Assembly (NCBI GenBank): GCA_050261415.1
Contig: JBLNDG010000061.1
Location: forward strand, 1-64,000
Length of the DNA: 64,000 bases
Source: JBLNDG01 sp050261415
Lineage (GTDB): Bacteria > Bacillota > Clostridia > Lutisporales > Lutisporaceae
Reading direction: 5' to 3'
In this document: one piece after another, positions 8,637 to 17,527 of the stretch
Layout of the letters: the number at the start of each line of letters is the position of its first letter
How positions within the stretch are numbered: position 1 is the first letter of the stretch
Position numbers and translations under genes: made by a program
The notes under the pieces: generated by a model
What the model was told of the DNA's origin: nothing
What the model saw: only the letters and a program-made list of their open reading frames with translations
The model's database searches: none

Positions 8637-9833
8637 ATGAAGAGAAGGATATACTTAATATCCATTGTACTGGTACTAGTATTTGCTACAGCTTGTTCGA
8701 ATCAACAGAATACGTTGCAGAGCAAAGGAAAACCGGTTAAGGTGGTTGAGATCAAAGAGGAATCAAACGAAGTGGCTTTAAGTTATTCAGGAATTGTAGG
8801 TTCTTCGGAGCTGAAGAAACTGGCTTTTAAGAGCTCCGGCAGGATTAAAGCAATAAATGTTGAAAAGGGACAGAAGATAAAAGCCGGTGATATTCTTATA
8901 GAGCTTGATGAGGGGGACCTGAAGCATTCCCTTGAAGCTTCGGAAGGACAGATGAAGGCTGCAGCTTCGACATACGATAAGGCCGTAAACGGTGCAACAA
9001 GTGAGGAACTCAGAACTGCCGAGCTTAACGTGAAAAAAGCACAGGATTCGTACGATTTTGTATTGTCAAACTATAAAAAGGTTGAAGCCTTATACAACAG
9101 CGGAGCAGCTTCAAAGCTTGATCTGGACAAGGCAAAGCTGGAAGCTGATATTGGTGAATCGGAACTTAAACAGGCTACGGAGCTTCTTAACCAGACAAAG
9201 AAGGGGGCAAGGGCTGAAGATAAGGAAGCCTTGCTCCATCAGACAGAGCAAGCCAAAGCAGACTATGAATATAAGAAAAGCCTGCTTCAGGACGCGGTTA
9301 TGACCTCAGACAGTGAAGGATACATAGTAGATATACTATATAAGAAGGGTGAATTGGTGCAGGCAGGTTATCCTGCTGTAGTTGTAAGAAATGCCGGACT
9401 TGTAGTTAATGTAGGATTGTCGGGAAAGGATTTCAGCAAAGTGATGCTGGGGACAAAGGCAAAAGTGAGTGTCGGAGGAAAAACAGTTGGAGGAACGGTT
9501 ACGAATATTTCTCAAGTGCCGGATGCCCAAACCAGAACTTACAATATTGAAATAACCCTTGAAGAAAACAGCCTTAATCTTGGCGCTGTTGCAAAGGTTG
9601 ATATAGTTGCCGGCAATGAAAGCGGTATATGGATACCTCTTACTTCAATGCTTTCTGACGGAACAGATTATGTGTATCTGGCCAGGGACAATATAGCTGA
9701 AAAGCGGGAGATTGCTATCGAGGGTATAACAGGAAGCAAGGCAAAGGTAACCGGGCTTAAACCCAAGGAACAACTTGTGGTTGAAGGAATGAAAAGACTA
9801 AGGGCTGGAGACGTCATATCAGTATTAAAGTGA
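8637..9833 (+). CDS. RND efflux adaptor (membrane fusion protein), lipoprotein
   Basis: This 398-residue HlyD/AcrA-type adaptor begins with a signal peptide ending in a lipobox (FATAC, Cys20), so it should be lipid-anchored on the outer face of the membrane. It then shows a biotinyl-lipoyl-like half (VEKGQKIKAGDILIELDEGDL near residue 78), a helical hairpin rich in Ala, Glu and Lys at about 95-200, the second lipoyl half, and a beta-barrel domain. Its stop overlaps the upstream region of the RND pump gene by design: the pump ATG is 15 bp further on. In a single-membrane Firmicute it cannot reach an outer membrane channel, so it presumably assists release at the cell surface. GGGGTG precedes the ATG. 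Confidence 0.9.
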   Translation: MKRRIYLISIVLVLVFATACSNQQNTLQSKGKPVKVVEIKEESNEVALSYSGIVGSSELKKLAFKSSGRIKAINVEKGQKIKAGDILIELDEGDLKHSLEASEGQMKAAASTYDKAVNGATSEELRTAELNVKKAQDSYDFVLSNYKKVEALYNSGAASKLDLDKAKLEADIGESELKQATELLNQTKKGARAEDKEALLHQTEQAKADYEYKKSLLQDAVMTSDSEGYIVDILYKKGELVQAGYPAVVVRNAGLVVNVGLSGKDFSKVMLGTKAKVSVGGKTVGGTVTNISQVPDAQTRTYNIEITLEENSLNLGAVAKVDIVAGNESGIWIPLTSMLSDGTDYVYLARDNIAEKREIAIEGITGSKAKVTGLKPKEQLVVEGMKRLRAGDVISVLK

Positions 9834-9847
9834 TTCGGGGTGCAGTG

Positions 9848-12800
9848 ATGAAAAAAGGAATTATATATGCTGCAGTAAAGCATAAGAAGATAACGTTGTT
9901 CATAGTGGCATTTTTTATGATTTTCGGGGTTTATAGCTATTATCTGCTCCCAAGACAGGAGTATCCCGATATAAATCCGCCTATAGCGCTTATTACTACT
10001 GTATACCCCGGGGCATCGCCTGTGGATGTTGAACGTCTGGTGACAAGCAAAGTTGAGGAGGAAATCAAGGAGATTGCCGGATATGACTATTCGGATTCAA
10101 CCTCCAAAAACAGCCTTTCGGTAGTTGTATTAAGGCTGGACAAGAGCGCTGATATTGACAAGTCCTGGACGGAACTGCGCCGGAAGATGGAGGACCTTCA
10201 GACTGAACTGCCGCAGGGCTGCGGGAATATTGAGATAAACACAGACCTCGTTGACACTGCCGGAATGATGATAAGCATGTCCGGGGACAACTACAGTTAT
10301 GAGGAACTGGCTTCATATGCCGAAGAGCTGAAGGATGACCTGAGCTCTGTATCAGGAGTGTTGCGGTTTGATATTGTGGGCAAACAGGAAAAGGAAGTAA
10401 AGATAGATGTTGATCCATATAAGCTCAACTATCTTGGGCTTTCGATGGGAGACCTGGAAAAAATAATAGCCGCACAGAATGTGAAAATTCCGCCGGGTCA
10501 GGTAAATGACGGAAGCACAAAAATAGACGTGAGCATACCTACTGTTTATTCTTCCTTGAATGATATAGGAAACACAATAATAGCAGTTTCACAGGAGAAC
10601 GGTTCTACAGCCAGGCTGAAGGATATTGCAGATATATCAATGGGACTGGAGGACTCAAACTATAAAATAAAGCATAACGGAAAAAACTCGGTGCTGCTGA
10701 CCGGTTATTTCAAGGAAAACAAGAATGTTGTACTTATCGGGAAGGATGTAGACAAAGCAATTGACAGCTTCAAGAGCAGGCTGCCCAAGGATATAATATT
10801 CGACAAGGTTTTATTTCAGCCGGAGGATATCGGAAAGTCAATTAATGATTTTGTAATGAACCTGCTTGAGGGCGTTTTATTTGTTGTTGCTGTAGTGTTT
10901 GTAAGCATGGGAATGAGGAATGCACTTATTGTGTCAACAGCGATTCCTGTTTCGATGGTAAGTACCTTTATTGTTATGTGCTTTGCAGATATAAAGCTGC
11001 ATCAGATTTCAGTATCAGCACTTATAATAGCTTTGGGAATGCTGGTGGATAATGCAATAGTTGTCAGTGATGCCATACAGGTAAGGATAGACAAAGGACA
11101 GGAGAAAATGGAAGCCTGCGTGGAAGGAGTAAAGGAGGTTGCGGTACCGGTCTTTACATCCACTTTAACAACAGTAGGAGCTTTTATACCTCTTCTGATG
11201 CTGCCTTCGGTATCCGGCGAGTATGTAAAAAGCGTACCCCAGATTGTAATAATATCCTTGTCTTTGTCATACCTTGTAGCACTGTTTGTTACACCGACAA
11301 TGGCATATATATTCTTCAAGCCGGGGCATGCCAAGGAAAGGGCATTTAAGATAAAAGGCTTTTTTGACAGAATGCTTCAGTTGGGAATGAAAAAGAAAAA
11401 GTCGACTATAGCCTTATCGCTGCTGGCTTTTTCTACAGCAGTTGTTCTGGCTCTGACCCTGGGGCTTCAGTTCTTCCCCAAGGCAGACAAGAACATAGTG
11501 TATGTGGACGTAAAGACTGAACAGAATTCGGATATAGCAAAGACTGAACAGCTTATGGAAGAGGTAGGCAGTATACTGAAAGCACAGAAGGAAGTAACAA
11601 GCCTTACTGCTGCTATCGGTGACGGGCTTCCCAAGTTTTACAATGCAATGCCTATATATACGCAATCCCAGGATTTCGGCCAGTATATGGTAAGAATAGA
11701 CTTGAAAAAAGGAAACCGGTTCAGGAACAATACTCAATTTGTAAGCTATATGCAGAAGCTGCTGGATAACAACATCTCCGGAGGAGTTATATCCGTAAAG
11801 GAACTGGAACAGGGGGACCCGGTAGGCTCTCCGGTGACGGTCAGAATTACAGGAAAGGATATAGAACGGCTCGGAGAGGTTGCGGAGCAGATAAGGGGAA
11901 AGCTTGCGGATATTGATGGGACAATTAATATTGATGATGATTATTCTGACAGGGTTTATAAATTCAGCGTTAATGTAAATAGCGATAAATCCAGCATGTA
12001 TGGAGTATCGGGCTATGATGTTCAGAATGAGGTGAACATGCTGCTGCAGGGCAGAACTGTTGCGGTATTCCGGAAGGACGGGCATGAATATAACATGGTT
12101 CTCAAAGGAAATATCAGTAACAAGGAAGAACTTGAAAACTTCAGGATAAAGTCCTCAGCAACCGGAAATAAAGTTGTTCTGAAGGAATTTGCGGATGTAG
12201 GCCTTGCAAATGAACTCCCGAGTATAAAAAAGCATGACGGGGAGCTGTGTGTAACAGTATACAGCGATGTGCAGTCAGGCTATAGTGCGGTAAACATTGA
12301 GGAACAATTGAAAAAAGAAATTAAAAAGATAGACCTGGAGGATGTTAAAATAGTGTACAGCGGTGAAAAGAGCAAGATTAATCAGTATTTTGGGGAGCTC
12401 GGGAATTCTTCAATCTTTGCTGTGCTTGTGATATTCGCTATTCTGATGGTACAGTTTGATTCCTTCCTGCAGCCACTGATAATCATGCTTACCATACCTC
12501 TTTCAGTAATAGGCTCCATATTGGGATTGTTCATGTTCAGACAGCCGTTGTCCTTTACTGCTCTGTTGGGAATAGTGAGCCTTTTGGGAGTTGTTGTAAA
12601 CAATGCAATAATTCTCGTGGACTATATCAATGATGAGAGACGCCATGCAAAATCTATTGAAGAGGCATGCAAGGATGCTGTGAACATGCGCTTCAGACCT
12701 ATAATGCTTACGACAACGACAACTGTCATAGGCCTTATTCCTCTTGTAATGTCAGGCAGCCAGCTGTTTACTCCAATGTCTATATCCCTTATGTTCGGGC

Positions 12801-12922
12801 TTATGCTGTCTACTATGCTGACTCTGGTCGTAATACCGGTGGTATATAGCTTTGTGGAAGCAAGGCATACCGGACGCTTTGCAGGCGATATCAACAAGGA
12901 AGTTAATACGAGCCAGCATTAG
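9848..12922 (+). CDS. RND-family efflux permease (AcrB/SwrC-like)
   Basis: This 1024-residue proton-driven pump of the HAE-RND family has the expected layout. It has one N-terminal membrane helix, a large external loop, a six-helix bundle from about residue 335 containing the acidic GMLVDNAIVVSDAI segment near 398, a second external loop, and a second six-helix bundle with GVVVNNAIILVDYIND near 915. The start is ATG 9848 with GGGGTG 6 bases upstream; the in-frame GTG at 9830 lies within the adaptor stop region. Family members in Firmicutes (SwrC/YerP) export surfactants, lipids or antimicrobials. The substrate here is unknown. The adjacent TetR regulator supports inducible drug or lipid efflux. 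Confidence 0.93.
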   Translation: MKKGIIYAAVKHKKITLFIVAFFMIFGVYSYYLLPRQEYPDINPPIALITTVYPGASPVDVERLVTSKVEEEIKEIAGYDYSDSTSKNSLSVVVLRLDKSADIDKSWTELRRKMEDLQTELPQGCGNIEINTDLVDTAGMMISMSGDNYSYEELASYAEELKDDLSSVSGVLRFDIVGKQEKEVKIDVDPYKLNYLGLSMGDLEKIIAAQNVKIPPGQVNDGSTKIDVSIPTVYSSLNDIGNTIIAVSQENGSTARLKDIADISMGLEDSNYKIKHNGKNSVLLTGYFKENKNVVLIGKDVDKAIDSFKSRLPKDIIFDKVLFQPEDIGKSINDFVMNLLEGVLFVVAVVFVSMGMRNALIVSTAIPVSMVSTFIVMCFADIKLHQISVSALIIALGMLVDNAIVVSDAIQVRIDKGQEKMEACVEGVKEVAVPVFTSTLTTVGAFIPLLMLPSVSGEYVKSVPQIVIISLSLSYLVALFVTPTMAYIFFKPGHAKERAFKIKGFFDRMLQLGMKKKKSTIALSLLAFSTAVVLALTLGLQFFPKADKNIVYVDVKTEQNSDIAKTEQLMEEVGSILKAQKEVTSLTAAIGDGLPKFYNAMPIYTQSQDFGQYMVRIDLKKGNRFRNNTQFVSYMQKLLDNNISGGVISVKELEQGDPVGSPVTVRITGKDIERLGEVAEQIRGKLADIDGTINIDDDYSDRVYKFSVNVNSDKSSMYGVSGYDVQNEVNMLLQGRTVAVFRKDGHEYNMVLKGNISNKEELENFRIKSSATGNKVVLKEFADVGLANELPSIKKHDGELCVTVYSDVQSGYSAVNIEEQLKKEIKKIDLEDVKIVYSGEKSKINQYFGELGNSSIFAVLVIFAILMVQFDSFLQPLIIMLTIPLSVIGSILGLFMFRQPLSFTALLGIVSLLGVVVNNAIILVDYINDERRHAKSIEEACKDAVNMRFRPIMLTTTTTVIGLIPLVMSGSQLFTPMSISLMFGLMLSTMLTLVVIPVVYSFVEARHTGRFAGDINKEVNTSQH

Positions 12923-12941
12923 TAACAAGAAGTAATTAATG

Positions 12942-12980
12942 CCCCTGATTAAAAGAATGCAAAATCAGGGGTTTTGTCAT
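12942..12980 (+). terminator. Terminator of the efflux operon
   Basis: CCCCTGATT (12942-12950) pairs with AATCAGGGG (12963-12971), followed by TTTTGTCATTTTTT. It lies 19 bp after the pump stop codon. Confidence 0.88.
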
Positions 12981-13061
12981 TTTTTGAGTTATTTTGTAAT
13001 GACTAGAAGAATTTAAAATATTATAATAAGTATATATCCTGATCCGGAGGTGAGGCATAGA

Positions 13062-14513
13062 ATGAAGCAGGTAATTGAGAATCTCAGAAGCCAGGAATAC
13101 GTAAATGCCGGAAATGTGGAAGCTATAAGGAAATATATAAGAGTTAAATATCCAAACAGCTCAAAAGAGGAGTTGTCTGCTGTTTTTGCCGATGCCCTCC
13201 ACAAGATAATAGACACCAGGATATATCAATTTGAGGAAAAGCACAGGAAAAAGATAAAAGAAGATGTATTGAGAAAGGCTGTGTCCAAGGACAGCTTTTC
13301 TGTTAATGCTGCGGAGGTATTCAGCTCCTGCTTATCGCTAAAGGTGCATGATGACAAGTATATTGACAGCCTCACATCCTGGATAAACAAGAACCAGGAT
13401 ATCCCCGTTTCAGGGGAAAAAATTGAAAGTCTTCTGACCAGTGTAGAAGAATATGAGCCGGAATATATTGAGAATAATTTTGACGGAATTATCGATCAGT
13501 TCAGCGAAAGCTGGGCTGAGGACGAGACAATGGTCGGCATTGGCATAGAAATCAGGAATGCCCGGGAAGAATATGAGGACAAGCCTATGGCTGAAGCTCC
13601 CAAGGAAGAGAAAGCTGAAGTATATGCGGTGGATTTGAAGGATACTGTTGAAGCAGAATGGGTGGAGGATGAAGCAGCAGTTTGCGGACAGGTTGGAGAA
13701 GCGGAGCCTGCCCACATTCAGAACGTTACGAGCTCGAAGAGCATAATTGGGGAGCTTTTCAAAACATATATCGAAGATATGCAGCTGTTGTTTGAAAAAG
13801 CAATCCCGCTAATGAAGAGCTGCTTCAAGGATATAAGACCGTCTTTCAAGACAGCTGTTCAGGCTGCTGTTCCTCTGGCCATGATTCTATCACTGCTTCT
13901 GGTAGACCTGCTCAATGATAATAAGGTAGGCATGCTTCAATATCAGAACAATGGAAGTTATACGAATATCAGCGAAGAGCAGGTAGATAGGTATCTGGTG
14001 CTTGAATCGAGAGTCCTTTACAAAATAAAGCAAATACACGGTGAAAATGCACTGGTATTTCTTGACGGGCTCCATGAGGAGCTTACCTATATAGAAGTTG
14101 ATAAGAAACGGCTGAAGGAGTGGCTCGATAAAAAAAATTCAATACTTTCTGATGAGCCGTATTTCTCTGCAATACTTGAGACAGCAAAAAACTATGATAT
14201 AAACCCCTTGTTGATGTTTGCAATTGCAGGGCAGGAACAATCATTCGTGCCAAGGCAGGGAGTGTTTGCAAAAAAGATTGCCAATAATCCCTTTAACGTA
14301 TACGGAAGTTGGGAAAAGTACAATACCGACATTTATGATTCTTCAAGGCTTGCCGCCAGTGTAATAGTAAGCTCGAGCAGGGGTAGGCCGGCTTATATTA
14401 ATGCAATAAGGTGGATCAACAGAAAATATGCTGAGGATCCCAACTGGTGGAAGAATGTGTCAAAACTGTTCGCTCAGATGAAAATGGATATCGTCGAAGA
14501 ATATGAAAAATAG
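13062..14513 (+). CDS. Membrane-anchored glucosaminidase-like protein with long cytoplasmic N-terminus
   Basis: This 483-residue protein has no cleavable signal. The first approximately 250 residues are hydrophilic and very acidic between about 125 and 220, so they should be cytoplasmic. One membrane helix follows at about residues 266-286 (VPLAMILSLLLVDLL). The external C-terminal part, about 360-480, resembles the glucosaminidase fold: MFAIAGQEQSF with a candidate catalytic Glu, and NNPFNVYGSWEKY, comparable to the NNLFGIKG.W of the family. ATG 13062 is preferred because CCGGAGGTG ends 10 bases upstream; GTG 13050 is inside that site. It lies just upstream of ftsEX and an M23 hydrolase, so a role in regulated wall cleavage is reasonable but unproven. 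Confidence 0.65.
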   Translation: MKQVIENLRSQEYVNAGNVEAIRKYIRVKYPNSSKEELSAVFADALHKIIDTRIYQFEEKHRKKIKEDVLRKAVSKDSFSVNAAEVFSSCLSLKVHDDKYIDSLTSWINKNQDIPVSGEKIESLLTSVEEYEPEYIENNFDGIIDQFSESWAEDETMVGIGIEIRNAREEYEDKPMAEAPKEEKAEVYAVDLKDTVEAEWVEDEAAVCGQVGEAEPAHIQNVTSSKSIIGELFKTYIEDMQLLFEKAIPLMKSCFKDIRPSFKTAVQAAVPLAMILSLLLVDLLNDNKVGMLQYQNNGSYTNISEEQVDRYLVLESRVLYKIKQIHGENALVFLDGLHEELTYIEVDKKRLKEWLDKKNSILSDEPYFSAILETAKNYDINPLLMFAIAGQEQSFVPRQGVFAKKIANNPFNVYGSWEKYNTDIYDSSRLAASVIVSSSRGRPAYINAIRWINRKYAEDPNWWKNVSKLFAQMKMDIVEEYEK

Positions 14514-14667
14514 CAATATTTCCAATTACATATAGAACCCCATAATTTTTACACAAAATGTTTTTTTAGAAAGGATTTTGTATGTTTTTGTAGAAGTATA
14601 TCTGTTAGTGGATAAATATATAACAAAAAACTAAGCTTTGGCAATGGTTTTAAAGGGGTGTGATTGA

Positions 14668-15354
14668 TTGATAAAGCTTTTTAATGTTACAAAAGACTAC
14701 CCGGATGGGCATAAAGTCTTAAATAATTTAAATTTACATATACAAAAAGGTGAATTCGTATTTCTGGTAGGTTCCAGCGGAGCAGGGAAATCTACTATCA
14801 TTAAGCTTATATTAAAAGAAATTGAGCCGACTTCAGGTACTATCATAGTAAACGATAAGGATGTAACCAAGTGCAAGAGGAAGGATATTCCCATGCACAG
14901 GAGGAGTATAGGTGTTGTATTCCAAGATTTCAGGCTGCTGTTGAGTAAAACAGTGTACGAAAATGTTGCATTTGCCATGGAAGTTATAGAAGCGCCTCCT
15001 AAAGAAATAAGGAGGCAGGTTCCAATTGTGCTCAGCATGGTAGGGTTGAGCAGGAAAGCCAATCTCTATCCGCACCAGTTGTCTGGAGGAGAGCAGCAGA
15101 GGGTCTCCCTCGCAAGGGCCATGGTAAACGGCCCATCTATCCTCATAGCTGATGAACCAACTGGGAACCTTGATAATGAGATGTCCTGGGATATAATGAG
15201 GATCTTGAGCGAGATCAACCAGAGAGGAACAACAATACTTATGGCTACCCATGATATGGAGATTGTCAATGGCATGAAGAAAAGGGTAATCACAGTAGAA
15301 GACGGTATAATTTCCAGGGATGAGAAGCGAGGTGGATACATCCGTGAAGCTTAG
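14668..15354 (+). CDS. ftsE: Cell division ATP-binding protein FtsE
   Basis: This 228-residue ABC ATPase partners FtsX to control peptidoglycan hydrolases at the division site or cell cylinder. It has Walker A GSSGAGKST at residues 35-43, signature LSGGEQQRVSLARA, Walker B ILIADEPTGNLD, and the FtsE-type N-terminus MIKLFNVTKDYPDG. The start is TTG at 14668 with AAAGGGGTG upstream. The ftsX coding region starts within its last codons, so the two are translationally coupled. The 154 bp upstream hold no gene. Confidence 0.97.
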   Translation: MIKLFNVTKDYPDGHKVLNNLNLHIQKGEFVFLVGSSGAGKSTIIKLILKEIEPTSGTIIVNDKDVTKCKRKDIPMHRRSIGVVFQDFRLLLSKTVYENVAFAMEVIEAPPKEIRRQVPIVLSMVGLSRKANLYPHQLSGGEQQRVSLARAMVNGPSILIADEPTGNLDNEMSWDIMRILSEINQRGTTILMATHDMEIVNGMKKRVITVEDGIISRDEKRGGYIREA

Positions 15355-16240
15355 AACTGGGAAGTTTTTCATAAGAGAAGGTTTCAGCAGCTTGAAAAGG
15401 AACCGCACAATGAGTGCTGCTGCAATAACATCTGTCATATCAGCACTGCTGGTAATCGGGATATTCTTCATAATTGTGCTGAACATCGATTTTGCAGCAA
15501 CAAAGCTGGAATCCCAAATAGAAATGATGGTTTATCTCAATGATGGATTGAGTGACAATATTATCAGTTCAATGCAGGATGAGATAAAATCCATTAATGG
15601 TATAAAAAATGTAGAGTTTGTTTCAAAAGCTATGGCACTTAAAAGTCTTGAAAAGAAATGGGGAGAAAACGCCTATCTTCTGGAAGGCCTTGACGGCGAC
15701 AATCCGCTGCCGGATTCTTTTGTTATAACCCTTACAGACCCGGGTAAGGCTTCGTCGGTAGCTATGGCCATATCTTCGATATCGAATATCGAAAAAGTGG
15801 TCTACGGTAAGGAAGAATTGGCTAAGATACTGAAGACAACCTATCTGGTCAGAATGAGCAGTGTGGTCATAATACTGATATTGCTGTTTATTTCGGTATT
15901 TATCATATCAAATACAATAAAGCTTACGGTATTTGCCAGAAGGCGTGAAATAGGCATCATGAAATATGTCGGCGCTACAGACTGGTTCGTAAGGGGACCC
16001 TTCATTGTGGAAGGAGTAATACTTGGAATAATAGGCGGTATTGTTTCTACAGTACTTCTGGGGGCAGGGTATTATTACTGCAGTAATCTGATAAAAAACC
16101 AAATGATAGGGTTCATGTCGATTTCCCTTATGCCGTTTAACCAGATAACAGCCAGCCTTATAGTGCTTTTAATAACGGTAGGCATAGCTATTGGTACAAT
16201 AGGAAGCCTTATTTCTGTTAGAAAATTCATTAAGGTGTAA
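15344..16240 (+). CDS. ftsX: Cell division protein FtsX
   Basis: This 298-residue partner of FtsE has four membrane helices, a large external loop between the first two (about residues 50-170), and a C-terminal FtsX core with MKYVGATDWFVRGPFIVEG near residue 207. I start it at GTG 15344, because GAGGTGG (15329-15335) is correctly placed and the resulting N-terminus MKLRTGKFFIREGFSSLKRNR matches the family. An ATG at 15320 would be in frame but has no site. It overlaps ftsE by 11 bp. In Firmicutes FtsEX activates NlpC/P60 or M23 hydrolases, which fits the hydrolase encoded next. Confidence 0.96.
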   Translation: MKLRTGKFFIREGFSSLKRNRTMSAAAITSVISALLVIGIFFIIVLNIDFAATKLESQIEMMVYLNDGLSDNIISSMQDEIKSINGIKNVEFVSKAMALKSLEKKWGENAYLLEGLDGDNPLPDSFVITLTDPGKASSVAMAISSISNIEKVVYGKEELAKILKTTYLVRMSSVVIILILLFISVFIISNTIKLTVFARRREIGIMKYVGATDWFVRGPFIVEGVILGIIGGIVSTVLLGAGYYYCSNLIKNQMIGFMSISLMPFNQITASLIVLLITVGIAIGTIGSLISVRKFIKV

Positions 16241-16253
16241 GGGGGACTGAGCA

Positions 16254-17390
16254 TTGAAGCGGAAATTGGTGGCAATCCTGCTGGTTTTTGTATTAGCAGC
16301 CTCATGTATAAGCATATATGGAGCTGCTCCCAATGAACTGGACAAGCTCAAGGAGCAGCAGGATAAGATAAACAAGGAGTTAAAGCAGACTCAAAATTCC
16401 ATTAAGCAAATAAATACGGCAAAGAAAAGCGTATCAAAGCAAATAGAAGATTTGGATTCAAAAATAAATCAGGCTGAAAACGACCTGGATAATGTAGAAA
16501 CTCAGCTTGCACAACTTGAAAACCAGATAGCCGTTACCACCAGGGAGCTTGAAAGAGCTACGGGAGATGCAGACGGACAGAAGGAACTGCTGAAAAAAAG
16601 AGTCAGGGTAATGTATGAAAACGGAAACGTAGGATATCTTTCAGTACTGTTGGATTCAACGAATTTTGCAGATTTGATTTCAAGGATAGATTTTCTTAAA
16701 AAAATCGTAGATTTTGATATGAACCTTCTGACAAAAATGAAGGATTACAGGAATTCTGTAGAAGAGAAGAGAAATCAGCTCAAGGAAGAACAAGCACAAC
16801 AGGAAAAACTGAAAAAGGAGATAAGTGATAAAAAGGAGACTGTTGAGCAGTCAAAACAAGAAAAGCAAAAAACTCTGACAAACCTGCTAAGCGACCTAAA
16901 AGAGCTTGAAAGACAGGAAGATCAACTGCTGGAACAGTCCAATGAAATAGGAAGAAAAATTGTATCCCTGCAGAGCAAGGAAAAGTACGTAGGTGGGATA
17001 TTCAGCTGGCCGGCTCCGGGATACTATAAGATAACCTCTCAGTTTGGTTATAGGACCCATCCCATACTAAAGAAGAAAAAGCTGCATACGGGTATTGATA
17101 TTGCTGTTCCCAGAGGAACAACCATATTAGCTGCAAATGCGGGTAAGGTAATATACTCAGGTTATTACGGCGGCTATGGAAACGCTGTTATAATAGACCA
17201 TGGCGGTAAGATATCCAGCCTGTATGCACATAATGACAAACTTCTGGTGAAGGTCGGAGAGACAGTTACAAAGGGGCAGGAAATATCCATATCCGGAAGT
17301 ACCGGACTTTCTACCGGACCACATCTGCATTTTGAAGTGAGGGAAAACGGACAACCTGTGGATCCGATGAAATACGTAAAAGGAAAATAA
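16254..17390 (+). CDS. Secreted coiled-coil M23 peptidoglycan hydrolase (EnvC/PcsB-like)
   Basis: This 378-residue secreted protein has a signal peptide (residues 1-24, ending IYGAA), a long coiled coil at about 25-235 rich in Lys, Glu and Gln, and a C-terminal M23/LytM domain. The zinc-site residues are intact (HTGID with His278 and Asp282; PHLHFEV with His357 and His359), so it is predicted to be an active endopeptidase rather than a degenerate activator like EnvC. The start is TTG 16254 after GGGGG. It lies 13 bp after ftsX, which implies that FtsEX controls it by binding the coiled coil. Confidence 0.93.
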   Translation: MKRKLVAILLVFVLAASCISIYGAAPNELDKLKEQQDKINKELKQTQNSIKQINTAKKSVSKQIEDLDSKINQAENDLDNVETQLAQLENQIAVTTRELERATGDADGQKELLKKRVRVMYENGNVGYLSVLLDSTNFADLISRIDFLKKIVDFDMNLLTKMKDYRNSVEEKRNQLKEEQAQQEKLKKEISDKKETVEQSKQEKQKTLTNLLSDLKELERQEDQLLEQSNEIGRKIVSLQSKEKYVGGIFSWPAPGYYKITSQFGYRTHPILKKKKLHTGIDIAVPRGTTILAANAGKVIYSGYYGGYGNAVIIDHGGKISSLYAHNDKLLVKVGETVTKGQEISISGSTGLSTGPHLHFEVRENGQPVDPMKYVKGK

Positions 17391-17420
17391 GCGCCCGGGA
17401 CAATATACGGGGTAAATAGA

Positions 17421-17448
17421 AAAAATACGGTGTGAGCCGTATTTTTTT
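17421..17448 (+). terminator. Terminator of the ftsEX operon
   Basis: AAAAATACGG, loop TGTGAG, then CCGTATTTTTTT forms a short GC-capped stem with a run of seven T. It is 30 bp after the M23 gene and just before the zinc-operon promoter. Confidence 0.85.
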
Positions 17449-17461
17449 ATGTTGAGAATAA

Positions 17462-17511
17462 TTGACATAAAAACCGCTAATATTATACAATATAAATGCA
17501 AATTATTTGCA
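17462..17511 (+). promoter_or_regulatory. Promoter with Fur/Zur-type 7-1-7 operator for the metal transporter operon
   Basis: A consensus -35 TTGACA (17462-17467) is followed by a -10 TATACA/TACAAT (17484-17491). Immediately downstream is a perfect 7-1-7 inverted repeat, TGCAAAT-T-ATTTGCA (17497-17511). The layout and the AATnATT core match operators of the Fur, Zur and PerR superfamily. It overlaps the expected transcription start and abuts the ribosome binding site, so bound repressor would block initiation. The operon's last gene is itself a Fur-family regulator, suggesting autoregulation. Confidence 0.75.
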
Positions 17512-17527
17512 AAAAGGAGCAAGAAAT

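Noticed and set aside
11414..12085. 223-codon ORF antisense to the RND pump
   Set aside because: It lies fully opposite a well-supported gene, lacks a start signal, and its composition is that of a reverse-strand shadow. The same applies to the other long antisense frames in uvrA, uvrC, yvcK and ftsE.
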